Made by a program: the position numbers and the translations under genes. From Phylloscopus collybita (taxonomy: Eukaryota; Chordata; Aves; Passeriformes; Phylloscopidae), in NCBI GenBank assembly GCA_027886175.1, contig JAJNNQ010000075.1, positions 82,191,001 through 82,255,000 on the forward strand: a DNA stretch of 64,000 bases, read 5' to 3'. This document shows, in pieces, positions 43,501-56,795 of the stretch. The notes beneath the pieces were generated by a model. The model made no database searches and was not told where the DNA came from. It saw nothing but the letters and a program-made list of their open reading frames with translations. Every line of letters starts with the position of its first letter. Position 1 is the stretch's first letter.

Positions 43501-45235
43501 TCAGAGCAAAATACAGAACTCAAGAATGCATGAAAAGAGTTAACATCATTTTTTCTGGTGTAAATTTTCTTGCAACGATGCCTTTCATTTGCTGCTGCAT
43601 TGCCCATTTATCCAGCTTTATTAGGCCCCTCTTGATTTTGTCATTTCTCCTCCAGCTTTTATTGCTCTTAATCATTTTATGCTACCATCACATTTGTTGC
43701 CTAAAATTCCCTTTTAGACCATTCATTAAAACCAATAGTAACACAAATCCTTGGGGGACCCAACAGTTATATTTTGGTCACCTTGAAATATGATTTATTA
43801 GCCCATGCCAGTATTTTCCTTGACGCAACTTTCACACAGCACAAGCTAGAACCTGCTGTCTGAGCACAGCTCCCAGAAACCATCAAACTGGAGGGATGGG
43901 TATGTCCCAGAAGTTTGTTCTGCACATGCACCACATCTTATTTGTCCTGGACATAAGTAAGAGAAAGGAGGCATATAAAAGAAGCACAAGTGATACCTTA
44001 CAGATTCCAGAAAAGTTCTGACCTGGACAAATTGAGAGTTGAGGAGATTCAGTTGCTTTTGCATATGTGCTGCCAAGGTCTTATTACTAACATCACTTTG
44101 GTTAATGCCAGCTTAGCTTTAAGTTACATCAAACTCAGGCGAGAAGGTGGGCTCAATAACAAGTGAGGATGGCATGTAAGGAAATCTGTACTGCTGTGAG
44201 TAGTCATGTTGCTGCTCTCCTTCCTCTGTGTGTCAGGGTGTGGGACAGCCCATTTCATCCTGCTCAAGGAAGAGCCTTCAATGTATTGTCTCCACATAAC
44301 GCTGGTGTAAACAGGCAGTGGGTCTGTCCAAGATATCCCAATTTGTGCCTGCTGAGATGTGCAGCACTCAGAAGAGGAGGAGCTGCATTTCACTCAGCTG
44401 TGCCCTGTCTCCCTCACACCAATCCATATGGCATCAGAGAGCTCCAAGATAGCCACTGCTGCAAAACAGCTGTATCACCTAAGGGATTTGTTCTCCTGCA
44501 TAAAGGTCAGTGATTTGCCTCTCATCTGGACTGTAATGCAGTAATAATCTGTATCAGTGCATCCTGTTGAAACAGGAAAATTAACAGACAGCAGTGAAAC
44601 TGAGGTGGAGTCAGAGCTGTGATCCTAGGAAAGCAGTAGGAGCTGGGGAGTCTCCCCGTCAAACCAAGACTTTAAGGATAGATTTTCTGTTTTGCTTTCT
44701 TATACCAACCTTCTGAAGACCTTGCCCACACTGACATGCAAGATATTTTGCTGTTGACCTCAGTGGTGGCACATCAAGCCACCACTGACTCTGAGCAGAA
44801 GCAGCAGTGCCATGTAAATATTGTATTTCCCAAAATAAAATAGAGTAATATGGTGGAGGAAGTAGAAGAGAGTCACTTCACAATTACTTTTTAAAATCAA
44901 GTGGTTTTTTTAAGAGCTGATGTAGGAGACACTACACAGACTGATTATCATTTTCAGACCTCATTTGATATTAAGCTCAACATTAGGGAATAGACCTCTT
45001 AGGAAATATGAATTTTCAAATGCACATCTTAATATCTATAGGCTGGTTCCATGAAAACTAATTCTATAATTTTTTCCCAAAAGTGCATGAGCTACACCTT
45101 AATACTAGAGGCAGAAGTTCTTGCCATGCCACATAAAACCAGTAACAATAATAATGACAACACTATCATAATGGAGGTCAGATTTTGCTTCTGCCTTGTG
45201 GAAGGGTGAAAGTTACCAGACTCATAAGGGAATTT
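40531..45235. other. Intergenic, nothing recognised
   Basis: No exon, RNA gene or named repeat is supported. Open frames on both strands are short and lack protein-like composition. A short perfect hairpin at 44,760-44,788 (TCAGTGGTGGC, 7-base loop, GCCACCACTGA) is the only structure noted. Confidence 0.7.
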
Positions 45236-45424
45236 AGGAAGCTGAATCCCTAGTTAAAGGATTAGTAGTTCCAGATGTTCCAGGAAGTGTTAAAAGGCAG
45301 GCTGGATGGAGCTCTGAGGAACCAGTCAAAGGTGTCCCTGCCCATGGAAGAGGTACTTGAATTAGATGATCTATAAGTTCCCTTCCAGTCCAGGCTATTC
45401 AGTGATTCTATGATGATTCTATTA
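45236..45424 (+). mobile_element. CR1 LINE fragment, 3' end, + orientation
   Basis: It carries the CR1 3' pattern: GGCAGGCTGGATGGAGCTCT, GGTGTCCCTGCCCATGGAAG, TTGAATTAGATGATCTATAA, TTCCCTTCCAGTCCAGGCTA and the tail GTGATTCTATGATGATTCTA. It is about 190 bases long, 5'-truncated and non-coding. Confidence 0.8.
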
Positions 45425-48097
45425 TTCTTTCTGCCAAACACACATGGATAAACCAGAGTGCAACATGATCCTCCTCAGCATCACAGTACCATAATGAGTG
45501 CCAAAGAGAAGATTTTCTTTTCTACCACATCCAGGAAAAGAAAAAAATGGAAAACTTTTCTTTCAAGCAGTGGTGCTAACACATGATGGGTTATTTGGCA
45601 TTCTTTCTTTTCTTTTTTGCGTAGATTATTCTTGGGGCTTGTCAAAGGGAGACAACCCATCCAGCAAAGTAATTTCTTTATGAAGCTCAACCAAATATTC
45701 TGTGAGATCATAGGTATCACAGGTGGGAAAAGTAGAAAAAAAAATCAGGTACAAAGCAATCAAATGTCTTTTTAATGGAAACATAAACAGAGCCTCAGCC
45801 TGCATATGACTTACTCCAACCTCAGAGCACCCTTCTGGTTACAAAAAAAAAAAATCTTGTTTACTTTCAGCTTAGAGACATATTCTCAAAAAGAAAGCCA
45901 ATCAGTTGAGGTACATACTTTCAACAGCCTCAATCTTGTGCCCACTGACCATGATCTTGCATTTAAGATGTACACTAGAAGGAAGGAAGGAAAAAAATGC
46001 ATATTCTGCCTATACACTATGCTCTTGTCCTGAGATTGCAAAGTGTTTTGTAAATTCTGCTACAGAATAGTCTGGGGTTTTTTACAGACAAATAAATGGG
46101 AACACAGAGAAATTTAAAAAATTATGAAGACTTCAAAAGAAAACATTGTAGAAATGGTAACCTGTCCCAACAGTCTGCTGATCTAAACAGAACTCCTCTT
46201 GCAACTCAGTAAATTATGCCTATGGCATAGGTGGCAGGTGGGCAATAGAATTTTGAGCTATAGCTCAGGTGCAAAATGATTTTTTACCAATAACATAAAC
46301 ATATCCATGAGTTAAATGATAAATATAGTCAGTCCCACAACAGAAAATTATCTCTGCTATAATCCAAGGGAATTTCACTTCATGATTTCTGTATATTTGA
46401 ACCTATCATTTACTATTCAGCCAACTGTCCAACCACTAAAGAAATCAAAAGTCAATGTTGCATTTACAACTCAAAACAGATGAGTAGGATAAAAATGTCT
46501 GAAAGCTCTAATTAAATCTTATCATCCAGAGTTAATTGTAAAGTGTTTTCCTAGACTGTTAGAGCAGTGAACAAGCACAACATAAATTATGTGTAATTTT
46601 GAGTAATTACAGATGATGTTAGCATTTTTGAAACATCACTCACAGTGAGAGTTCCAAACTGACCGATTTATAAGATACGGTGCCTCCTTCATCTTCTCTG
46701 ACAAATTTCATCCACCTCATGGTTCTGCTTGATAAATGAACAGCACATTCAAAGATGTGGTAAACTGCTGGCTTTGCTTAGAACAAGACCAAATTAAACA
46801 AGCATTTTCTGTCAGCAATTTCTGATGAGGTATAGTCTTAGTGCCTCGCCAGCCCTGACTTCATTTGCAGGCTGGTGCAAGAAAAACCAGTGTCAGTAAA
46901 GCCAACAGCTCCATCCCCTGGGTGGAATTAAAGTCTATAAACCACTGCAGCACCCACCCCAAAAACATGTTTAGTGAAATAGAAAGGAAGACTGAAAACC
47001 TTCCCTATGATCCCAGTACCATGTTTTCATATCTGGGCTCACGGAAAGCATGGCATCTGCCACCAACACTTCAGTGAACAGCCATAGTGACCCCGTGTAA
47101 GCCACAGAGGACCCAATGTACCTTCCCAGCTCATCACTAACAACCAACAGCCAGGGACTACAGGACTTGAGTTGTGGTTTTGACTCTGATATTGATGCTA
47201 CATGCAGGTCAGGCAAATTTTCATGGTCTTTCTGTGCTGTGGCTTTCCACCCAGCATACCACAGGAGTAACTGTCTCTGCTACCCACTCTAAAGTCACGT
47301 AACAATGTGATCACATGAAGAATTTTGGTATTTATCTAAGCAGACTTCTAAGCATTTTAGAGCCCCAGGCACATGCTAGATAGGATATAAAGCTGCATAT
47401 TTCTTTTCAAAAAACACATACCCGTCTAGCTCTGGGAAAAGAGGAAAAGAAGGATGACTCACAAGCAGCAGATGTTGGTAGCATCTCTTAAAACATTACT
47501 GGAAAGCACTCAGAGGTTGTAGGAATGCAGGCTCCCTTAAAACCTACCTAGAACAGATTTCAACAAAATGCTGTGACAAGCCAGACCCTTGATCCCTTTG
47601 TCTCACTTTATCAACCGTAGTCACAGTATTTTGCTTCTTTGTCAGACCTTCCCTCCAAAAACACCAAAACACGTAATAAATATGAATAACTAAAGCAGCA
47701 CAGCATTCTTGATGTGTACAGTGGCTCTATTATGAGTAGTCCTGGGAGAGTATTACTCTATATTTGTAATACCATTGCTAAAGAAAAGCCCAGCAGGATT
47801 TGAGACCAATAATAGAGCAGGTCCCACTTTCCAGAAAAAAAAAAAAAAAAAAAAACAAAAAAAACCACAGACCAGATGTAAAAATTAAAATTAAATGTCT
47901 AAGCTTTTTCTACAGACAAAAGAAAGAGAGGATGAATCCTCAGCAAAACATGCACATTACCTTAGACACCCTTCTCAGGACAGGAAGATTTCACCCCTAA
48001 AGGAGTGTTTCTCTCTCCCTAGGCCATCATCTGCTTGCCACTCAGGAGGTGTCCCCATGGACCAGAGGTGCCCAAGGGGCTGCTGACACTTCAAACA
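45425..48097. other. Intergenic, AT-rich, nothing recognised but a poly-A run
   Basis: It is AT-rich non-coding sequence without a supported gene. An A run of 21 bases lies at 47,835-47,855, followed by C and eight more A. This could be the tail of an old retroposed sequence, but no parent sequence is recognised upstream of it. Confidence 0.7.
47835..47864 (+). repeat. Long poly-A tract (A21 C A8)
   Basis: There are 21 uninterrupted A, one C and eight more A. It may be a homopolymer expansion or a retroposon tail. No flanking target-site duplication was identified by eye. Confidence 0.85.
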
Positions 48098-48333
48098 CAA
48101 AGAGTAGGTTTAGATTAGATATTCAGAAGAAATTCTTTACTGTGAGGGTGCTGAGGCACTGGAACAGGCTGCCCAGAGGAGCTGTGGATGCCCCTGGAAG
48201 TGTTCCAAGCTAGGTTGGACAGGGCTTTGAGCAACCTGGTCTAGAGGAAGGTGTCCCTGTCCACACTAAGGGGGGTTGGAACTAGGTGATCTTAATAGTT
48301 CCTTCCAACCCAATCATTCTATGAGTTTATGAT
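48098..48333 (+). mobile_element. CR1 LINE fragment, 3' end, + orientation
   Basis: It is a well preserved CR1 3' portion: AGAGTAGGTTTAGATTAGAT, AGAAATTCTTTACTGTGAGG, CACTGGAACAGGCTGCCCAG, AAGCTAGGTTGGACAGGGCT, TTGAGCAACCTGGTCTAGAG, GGGGTTGGAACTAGGTGATC and CATTCTATGAGTTTATGAT. It looks younger than the copies at 31.5 and 45.2 kb because long consensus-like blocks survive. It is 5'-truncated, about 236 bases long and non-coding. Confidence 0.9.
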
Positions 48334-50086
48334 CCTGATGTTTATGATCCTGCACAAATCCAAAAGGGATGAAGAGAAGTCTCATTAAGACATCAGTGCA
48401 AGAGACCCTGGTGAAGAGCAACATCTCAGAGGAACCCAGTTTACTGGGTTGGGTACCTGTAGTGCTGCACAGGCTGCTTCACAAGTTTCACAAGGGTGTA
48501 CAGCCCAGCAGGCACATCCACTGCTGGTGGATATACCTGGTGTCAGTACCAACTACTACCCCCCCTGCCTCACTGCTCAATCTGACATGTGGCAAAAGCA
48601 AGCAGGCCAACCCCTTTTTTAATTGAAAGATGTTTGTACTGAGGATCAGATGTGCAAACGTGGCACTGGTTTCATACATAGTGTGATAAAAACTTTCTTT
48701 AGACTTGTAGCAAATTGTTTGTTCTATTAGTATCAGATCCCTGTCCACAACACAGAGATAATGGTCTCCTCCACCTCAGCTACTCTGCCTGTAAGGCCAC
48801 AGGAGCACTTCTCATTTTGTGTCTGGATAATGGGTACTGCAATGTGTCAGAATTATAACAAGAAAAATTATGCTATTTAGCTACTTTTGCTGTTGCATCC
48901 TCCCTGCCAGCCTCTGCCTGCAACTCACTGTCCTGTCTCTGCAAGTAAATACTGTGATAGCATCTAAAAGCAAAACACAGCTGTAGTGAACCATCCCATC
49001 AGCTTGCAGCCATTAAACAAACAGAATGCCTGCTCTTTCCTTTTGTTTAAAATATCATTACTGGAAACAAGTCCTCTCTATCATTGCCTTTGTGCTTCAG
49101 TGCACACATGAGGTTTTCAGACCTGACCTAGTTTTGGCTGAGAAGTCTCACTGAGAGAGCCTACAGACAGCATCTCCAGGCACACTATTTTCTCCCTCTA
49201 ATCAATACGTTATAAAGGCTGGAGCGTCTCCCTTTGCTGAAAATGTGGCAAGGGCTGAGGAGCCACACTATGACCAGACTCCAATGCAACATCTTGCAAG
49301 CCAACTGCACCACTGTACATGCCAGCCTCCTGCTTCCCCTCAGACCTTTTGACTTCCCTCATTCTCCATGGAGCTGACAAAGTCCAGTCCAACCCTACAG
49401 CACCTCCAATGGCACCACTCTGAAAACAGGAAAAGCTTCCCTGCAACAGGTAATTTGTGTTGGCACACTGCAGCAGTGTTTGAGAAGCCTGGCAATGTTA
49501 AGGTGTTTGGATGAGCTGAGTTTATAACTGAAGTCTTTTGTGGCTATAAGGTCCTGTTTTCAGGACTCATTTGTTTGTTTTAACTGTGCTTAGGATTTCC
49601 CTGAGCTGCTTCTAAGATGACTGACGAGGGGGTCCAATGTGCAGGAGATGGGCAAGACAGAGTTCACAGTAAGTAATAACTACTTTGCATTCATAATAGC
49701 TCTGAGAAAGGCTACTTAACTCCAGAGGCTTGGTCTGGAGTAGGTAGGTTCCATCCAGAAACACCTGCATTAGTGTGAGTTTGCAAAAAATAATTTAGAG
49801 GCCTTAGCTATGAATACAGTATAAAGGGTTTTATTGTTAAATTTGGCATAGTTTGCACAATTTTAGAAAAGCCTTTTGTTTTAGAATGTATCTTTATCGT
49901 AGTTTGATAGGAGTTTCTAGGGCAGCTATAGCCTCTGCCTGGAGACTTTCTTTTATTGGTTCTTCCTTGTCTCATCCCCTCTGTCATGCATAATTTCCCT
50001 CTTGTCCATCATAGAATCCTTATCTTTAAGGTCCAAGAGTTTTAGCCACTAGCTTAGCTGGACTCTTCTCAGACCACCCCCAGACC
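48334..50086. other. Intergenic, nothing recognised
   Basis: It lies between a CR1 fragment and an LTR-like element. It becomes AT-rich towards 49.6-50.0 kb. No gene or further named repeat is seen; some of the sequence immediately before 50,087 could belong to the same LTR element if its true 5' end lies further upstream. Confidence 0.6.
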
Positions 50087-50326
50087 TGTGTTGGATTTGT
50101 TAGAATTTAAGTGACTTAGTTTGGCATGATGTATTTGGATTGTTTTATTGGTTTCTGTAACTTTGTACCCACCCCAAGATATGTAGTACAAAACCGCCCA
50201 CCACCCCAGGCTCGGGGTCTCTCTCCAGAGGCGCCAGCCTGAAGGCTGGGGTTTCCCCTGACCCCCTTCCCCCCAAATAAAGCCTCTGTTCCCTGGAAAC
50301 CTCGAGAGAGTCCCCTCTTTTTCACA
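50087..50326 (+). mobile_element. Solitary LTR-like sequence (endogenous retrovirus type)
   Basis: About 240 bases start TGTGTTGG and end TTTTTCACA, giving TG...CA ends. Inside are a U3-like AT-rich first half, a C-rich segment with a perfect small hairpin (CCAGCCT GA AGGCTGG, 50,234-50,249) and an AATAAA signal (50,276-50,281) followed by a short U5-like stretch. This layout is typical of a retroviral LTR. No TGG-type primer-binding site follows and no gag, pol or env frame is present around it, so it would be a solitary LTR or truncated remnant. The ends are provisional because no target-site duplication is visible, and the family is not identified. Confidence 0.5.
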
Positions 50327-53300
50327 TCCCAGCCATAGCAGTGTTAGCCAACTGCCTGAGCAGAGACCCCACAAAAGTGTATTGCTGGAACATGCCCGAG
50401 CAGCCGGGAGGCCCAGGCTGACCACCGAGCCACAGGGCCAGAGCCAGGCACGAGCTCCAGCACATTAGAGGGTGCCAAGATGTACCTAATTGCAGACTGA
50501 GACCCCACGTAGGCTGCACGTGTCCCAAACTGTCACCATGTGCAACCAGACTCTGCCTGGTGCTTCTTCAGATCCACACCATGTGTCAGCCAAGCACGAC
50601 TGAGATGTGCAAGTGGGCTCATATTTAAGGGCAGCACAGCTGATGAGAGAAGGGAGGAGGTAACATCTCATTGCTGGGCAGTGTGCACATCCAAAAGGGC
50701 AGGAAGCCAGAGGGAAGTTGCTCTCTGATGGTGAGATTTGGGGCACACTGGACAAAATGTACCATTTAAAAGGTCTGGGAATCAGTGGAAATAAGATGGA
50801 GGCATTTGGTTGTGAGGATGCTCATGGCTATGAGGATATTCAGTTTGTTCCTGCAAAAAGAACATTCAGAACACGATGATGGAACAACAGTAAGGGGAAA
50901 ATATTGATGCTACTTCATATTCTTTTAGCTGAAGAGGAAAAGAGGCAGACAGTGAAGGGCCATGTTAGAAATGCCTGAACAAAGATCTGAAGATTAACAA
51001 AAAACAATGGCTTCAGCAGCTACTTCATGCTGGAATTTCTGATGCAGGTGAGGAGGTTATACAATCACGTAGCCATAGGCTAAGAGAAGTCTGTCCTCTC
51101 CTTATATATGGGCTTGCTAATTTGAACATTTCCAGAAGCCCTTCTCTGAAAAGCCTTCAATAACAAAGCTAAAATTTGCATAGCAATAAAGAAAATTAAA
51201 TTTTTTTTGTGTCATTAATACCAAGTATATACATAAAGTATAAATCACACTGCAATTAAGAGATGTGGAGGACAGGTAATCCTCCTGTAGCCCCATGTTT
51301 TCTTTTGCAGGGGCAACAGTTATGTCAGTTACAAGCATTCAAAAAGAAAAAAAAAAAAAAGCAGCTACCTCCAAATTATTAAGCATTATTTGCTTCATCA
51401 TAATAAGTTTTTCTTCTAAAAAGTAATTGCATTTTGTTTTTAACTATCTGCCACTAGCACTAGCAACTTTGAAGAGCACGTCCCAGAGATTCCAGTCATG
51501 ATAAAATCTCTCTAAATAACTGAAAAACTGAACTGCTTTCTTAGGTGGGTGGTTTATTTTAATGAAAACATATGTATAACAAGAATTTTGTGATGAAACC
51601 CCCAAAGCCAGGAACACTGGCCACAACTTCTGGAGTCAGTTTTTTATTATAAAATAAGGGACTGATTTTCTTCTTATCTCACACCTAAAGTTAATCCCTT
51701 GATAGGAGGGAAGGACACATAGAAAGAGAAATATGACAGGCACAGGCTCATGGCCCACTTTGGGGTGCTGGTGCATTCTGTGAGGTGCCAGGGAGGCCAG
51801 GCTGAGCCAGCATCACCTCCAGACAGCAGCATGACATCACACCCCACTGCACTGGGAGGACATAGAGAGAAACTGGCACAGTTTGTTGGACCAGTGTTCC
51901 AATGTCCAACCTTCACATCAACATGTCCTGAGGCCTAACACAGGATGTCTCATAATGAGACACATTTCATTTGGGATCTACAGACTTCATTGTCTGGTAC
52001 CAGCTGCCTATTTGCAACCCACATCTGTGCTAGAGGTGTTTCTGGGATTCACTCCATTCTAGTATTACCTATTGTGTCTCTGCATTTCTGCCTGTGTCTG
52101 AAGTCTGCAAAGCCTTTCTGCAAAATATATTAACACCCTCCCAATCTCAGTGTAGTACCATTTGTTTCTTGGCTTGTTTCATTTCATGAACTTACAGGCT
52201 GACTTCTAAAACCAGTCATCAAACACTCAAGCAATATAAGGGAAGAAAGAAAAAGAGAGGAGAGAGGAAACCCAAGGGAGGAAACATATTTCAATTTCTG
52301 ATTTCCAAAAGGCTAATATAAAAAGCATAGGAGTGGGAAGGAAGCATTTGAAAATTTAATTTTAAAAAATGCCCTGGCGGTCTCTACCCAGCAACAGCAC
52401 TGGGGCTGAATGATACATTTGTAGGTGAATCAAGTGAACAAAAAAAAAGAAAGCTGCCTTACAAATATCCAGAATTATGCCACAAACTCATCCATGCAAG
52501 CTCCCTGGTTAAGTAAAAGTGTCATCAAGTCCTCCACGGGGTCTCTCCTAAAACAGGGAAATGATGGCATGTGACAGAGCTGGTACAGTCCTTGCCCTTC
52601 AGAGAGAGGGGGTTTTACTGGGAGTACGAGGACTTGGAAACAGGCTTCATTCCCAGGTTTCCACAGTCCCTAGAATCAGTGCCACAAACAAGCATAAGCA
52701 AGCACAATCAGAAATGCCCTCAGGTACCAGTAGGTTAAACCAGGCTACCCATGACTTAATGAAATGAAAAGTGTTGGCCAAGAACTTACATTACTCTTCA
52801 TAAGCCACTGAGAACTCTACCAGATTCACTGGAAAGGACCACCTGGCATTTGGTCAGCAATTTTTTTTTGTTCCTCACGGTGGTGTAACAACCCAAAAAA
52901 GTATTTCCCACTGACAGAGCAAATGGCTGTGCTCCCCTTGGCTCCAACAGTTTTGCCAACTGGATTTTGCCATAGACCTTGTAGGACATCTTTAAAGGCA
53001 GTGTGTTAACTTTCATGAAGGCAAGGATGAAAACTTGGAGAGGAAAATAAGCAGCCACTGTGAAACACAGTTGATCTTTTCTATTGAATTGTACAGTGTG
53101 GTAGATACACTCACATATGACACAGGTGTTGCCAGAATATGTGTAATTTAAAAACACAGACTATGAAGATCCTCACTCTAAAGAATAGATTAATGAAGGA
53201 GTTATAAGGTTTCTTAAATTATTTGTAGCTGCTATAACCATTTTACAGATGAGTAATACATTTTATAAGTCCACCAACAGAAGATTTAATAGACAGGCAA

Positions 53301-56300
53301 TCAATCAGCCTGCATGATAACTAACTAACCATATCCTAAAACGCCCCTTAGTGCCCTATTAACCCCTAATGCTCTGGCCATGAACATACCCTTAGCACAA
53401 GCCCCAGTAGAAGAAACAAAAGCCATCTGACCTACCCAGTCCCTAGAAGCTATTAATCTCCAGCTTTTAGCCTGCAACTCAAGGATGAAGGAGAGTGACT
53501 AACTTGGCAGCCTGCCCTGGAAGGCAACAGGCTCCTGATTTTCTGGAGCAGAGGGAATGCAGCATCTCCCATCTCATTACCTGGGTTTCTGCTAACAGTT
53601 GTTTCTGACAGGGTTCTCTGCCATGTGTACCATGACTTTGGCACATCAATATTCCCCCTTTGCCGGGCTGCTGGGGCAGTTGGTAGAGAACTGCTGCCCA
53701 TGGAATGGACTCACTTTGGAGCAGTCCATGGAGGACTTCCATGTCTCCTGTGGGAGGGTCCCTATGCTGCAGCAGGGGCAGGAGTCCTCCCCCTCAGGAG
53801 GAAGTGATGGAGACAGTATGTGAAGAGCTGACCCCAAGCTCCATTCTCTGTCTCCCTGAACAGCTGGGGGAGGAGGAGACAGAGAAAATCAGGAGTGAAA
53901 TTGAGCTGGGAAGAAGGGAACAGTGCAGGGAAGATGTTTTATTTTACTCCATTTTGACTGACAACAAATTAAACTAGCATTCCTAAGTCGAGTCTATTTG
54001 CTCTTGACTGTAACTGGTTAATGATCTCTCTCTGTCCTTATCTCAACCCAGGAGCCTTTCATTACATTTTCTTTCCCCTGTCCAGCTGAGGAAGGGAAGG
54101 ATAGAGAGGCTTTGGTGGGAACCTGGTGTGCAGCCAGAGTCAATCCACTGCATCTTTCAAGAAAAGAGGTTGGTGCCTCCATAAGAAAAGTAAATGTAAT
54201 CAAACCTCAGGCTGTTTAAATCCACATGAAATGACTACACTAGGTGTAACCTCAGCTGGTCAAGTTTGCACTGAGCTCACCTGACAAAGGGTTGCAGGCT
54301 CTATGAAGAAACATGCTTCTTGACCAGTTTTTCAGACTCAGAATATATTTGCAGATGTTTAAAAACACATGCAATTTTAAACACACACATACACACATCC
54401 CCCTGTAAAGTAAAAAAGAAATATTTGATAATCTTTCCCTTACTCAAGCTGTCAGAGGCCCCATGGTGTTACTGAATACCCCTGTCCCACAGAAAAAGTT
54501 TACATACCAATTAGCTGAAATTTTGCTGCACAAAAATTTAATTTTTCTCAAAATAGTTACCCCTGCTTTGTAACAGTGCTAGAGCAGAGCACCACAGTAC
54601 CAAACTGTACTTTTCCCAAGAGGAGAAGTAGACTCCCTATGTATTCTACATGGCACTGTGGGGTATAAACATCTTGGTGCTTGTATATTCAAGTAGCAAC
54701 AGGAAAGTGGCTGTTCTCCACTGAAGATTCAAATTCCTCTAGGGTCTCATCATTGAATGGATCTGTAACCCAGTGAAAAAAGCACATTCACCCCATCCAC
54801 CTTCTGTGATGATCTGTACACCCAGTCACGGCTGCAGACTGGGGCAGTGCCAGTATTGTTTTTTACTGTGCTAATTCTGCAATTCAGCTTCCCTATTCTC
54901 CTGTGTATTGCTGCCAGTTCCATTACTCGGACTCACATCACAGGGGCTGTCTGCAAGCTTTTTAAAAACTAAGGAAGAGTAAAACAGTGCCACAAAGAAG
55001 TGACCTGAAGGCACCCAGATTTAAGAGCAGCTGGATTTTCTTCATGAAGAAAGTCTTATTTTCCCAGCCAGCTTCCTATAGAGAAGGGAAGCAGTTATGT
55101 TCAGGCACAGACTACCCCGATGAATGAGCAAGATGACAAACTTGGAAGATAAATTTGCAGTGTGAGAAGGAGCAAGCCACAGCCAAGAGGCTATTTCCTC
55201 TCAGCCTGGAGGTGGAGGACAAGCTGGAACCACCTTTTCAATGGAAAAGGAGGTGAACAGTTTTTTGGCATATCTCTGCTCCTGTGTACAGGAATTCCTC
55301 CTCCACAATTCCTTTAAAAATCCTTGTGCTGCCACCCCATTCAGAAATATTTCACCCAGCTAACAAATAGCACACATGCAATGTCTCTCAAATTAATTAG
55401 TTTCCAGGGAAGGATATATAACCCAAAAAGCTGCCTCCTCAGCTGGCTCCAACTGCTTAGCAGTTTTACTTCAAGGGAAGCAGCACCTCCTCTCCACATT
55501 GTCAGTAACACCAGGTTGTAAGTAGAATAAAATTAGAGACAGACTTTCCAATCCCATCCAGTAATCCATTCAGTAACTGAGTTTGCAGATCAGTACTTTT
55601 TGGGGCAAGTAGTTAAAATACCGGGAATTAGTGTAACTGCAACATGATAGAGAAAAAAGCATGGCTGAATCTAGAAGTTATAAGAACGTTCCCTAGTGAG
55701 AAAGAGAAGAGCTAATAAGTAAAACTCTGACACTTTGGGACCTTCTTGATTAGAATGGACAGGAACGATCTTGAATGTCTGTCTGATGCTTTTTAATTCT
55801 GTTTTCACAACCAAAATTAAACTAGCCCTGCAGCAAATCCTCCAAACCAAAGGCATCTGATTTTGCAGAACCAGATGCTGTGCTCTGTTCTAACAAGCTC
55901 TTCTAATTTTTCAGTGAGAAGAGTCTCTCACACAAATTCCCTGTTGCTTTCAGGCATTATATACATCCCTTCTAATCCTTCATTCTTTTAGTGAGCTTCT
56001 ATGTAGAGCAGGTTCCTTAGCACTAAACCAGGCATTTAATGTTGTTACTGCCATACCCTTAATTATTCCTTTTTTCATTTTATACACTTAAACACTAATT
56101 GAGTGGCGATCTCTTTGCAAATGTGACTTAACCTGCTGTTCTTCTGATTGCTTAGGCACCACAAATAAAAAAATAATGGCACTGGTAATTAACTGAGGCC
56201 TGACAATATAACTTGCCTCTCAGCCCGTGACGGGTAAAAGTTCAATTGAAAAGTGAGGCAGATAAATTCATATTTACTGAACCAGAACTAAGCACCAACC

Positions 56301-56438
56301 AGACATACAAGAAAAGCATGAGTACAATAGAACCAAACTTTAGATTTCTGTTTGAAGAAATTGGATAAACACAGGCAAGCTTTACTTTTCCAAAGACCAG
56401 GAGAATTATTAGTATCTAGATAGGCAGACAGAAAACAC
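50327..56438. other. Intergenic, nothing recognised
   Basis: It is mixed AT-rich and moderately GC-rich sequence (for example 53.7-53.9 kb) without a supported gene. Small items are a 15-base A run near 51,346, an A/G-rich stretch at 52,240-52,275 and a short CA repeat at 54,381-54,397. The segment at 53.33-53.46 kb is C-rich and G-poor on the + strand but could not be assigned. Confidence 0.65.
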
Positions 56439-56795
56439 ATGCACATACAGTTCCGTTGTGCTTCCCAAGTAGCATCAGCCTCCAAGAACTGCTTTTTCCT
56501 TAGGAGAACATATTTGAGAATCTGTAATCAAGTCATACCACACCTTAGCACTGCCTGGCAGGAAAGTAACCAGGAGAGAGATGGACAAGGTACAGAGCTG
56601 CAGTTCAGTCTGCAGCAAGCTGCACTGACAAAGCTGCTGCTCGCTCTCTGCTCTCAGTGGTGTGGAGGTGTCGTAGTCAGACGGAAGCACCAGGTTGCAC
56701 AAAGGCTGCACCTTGTGAGACAGGAAAAGCATGCTCAGAGAGAAAAAAGTACTTCTAACGGGGGAATACACTCAAGTGAGGATACAAGAGGCAAG

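Noticed and set aside
53330..53460. C-rich, G-poor segment suspected of being a nuclear copy of mitochondrial DNA
   Set aside because: The composition resembles avian mitochondrial coding strand, but I could not match it to any mitochondrial gene or keep a frame. A search against a bird mitochondrial genome would settle it.
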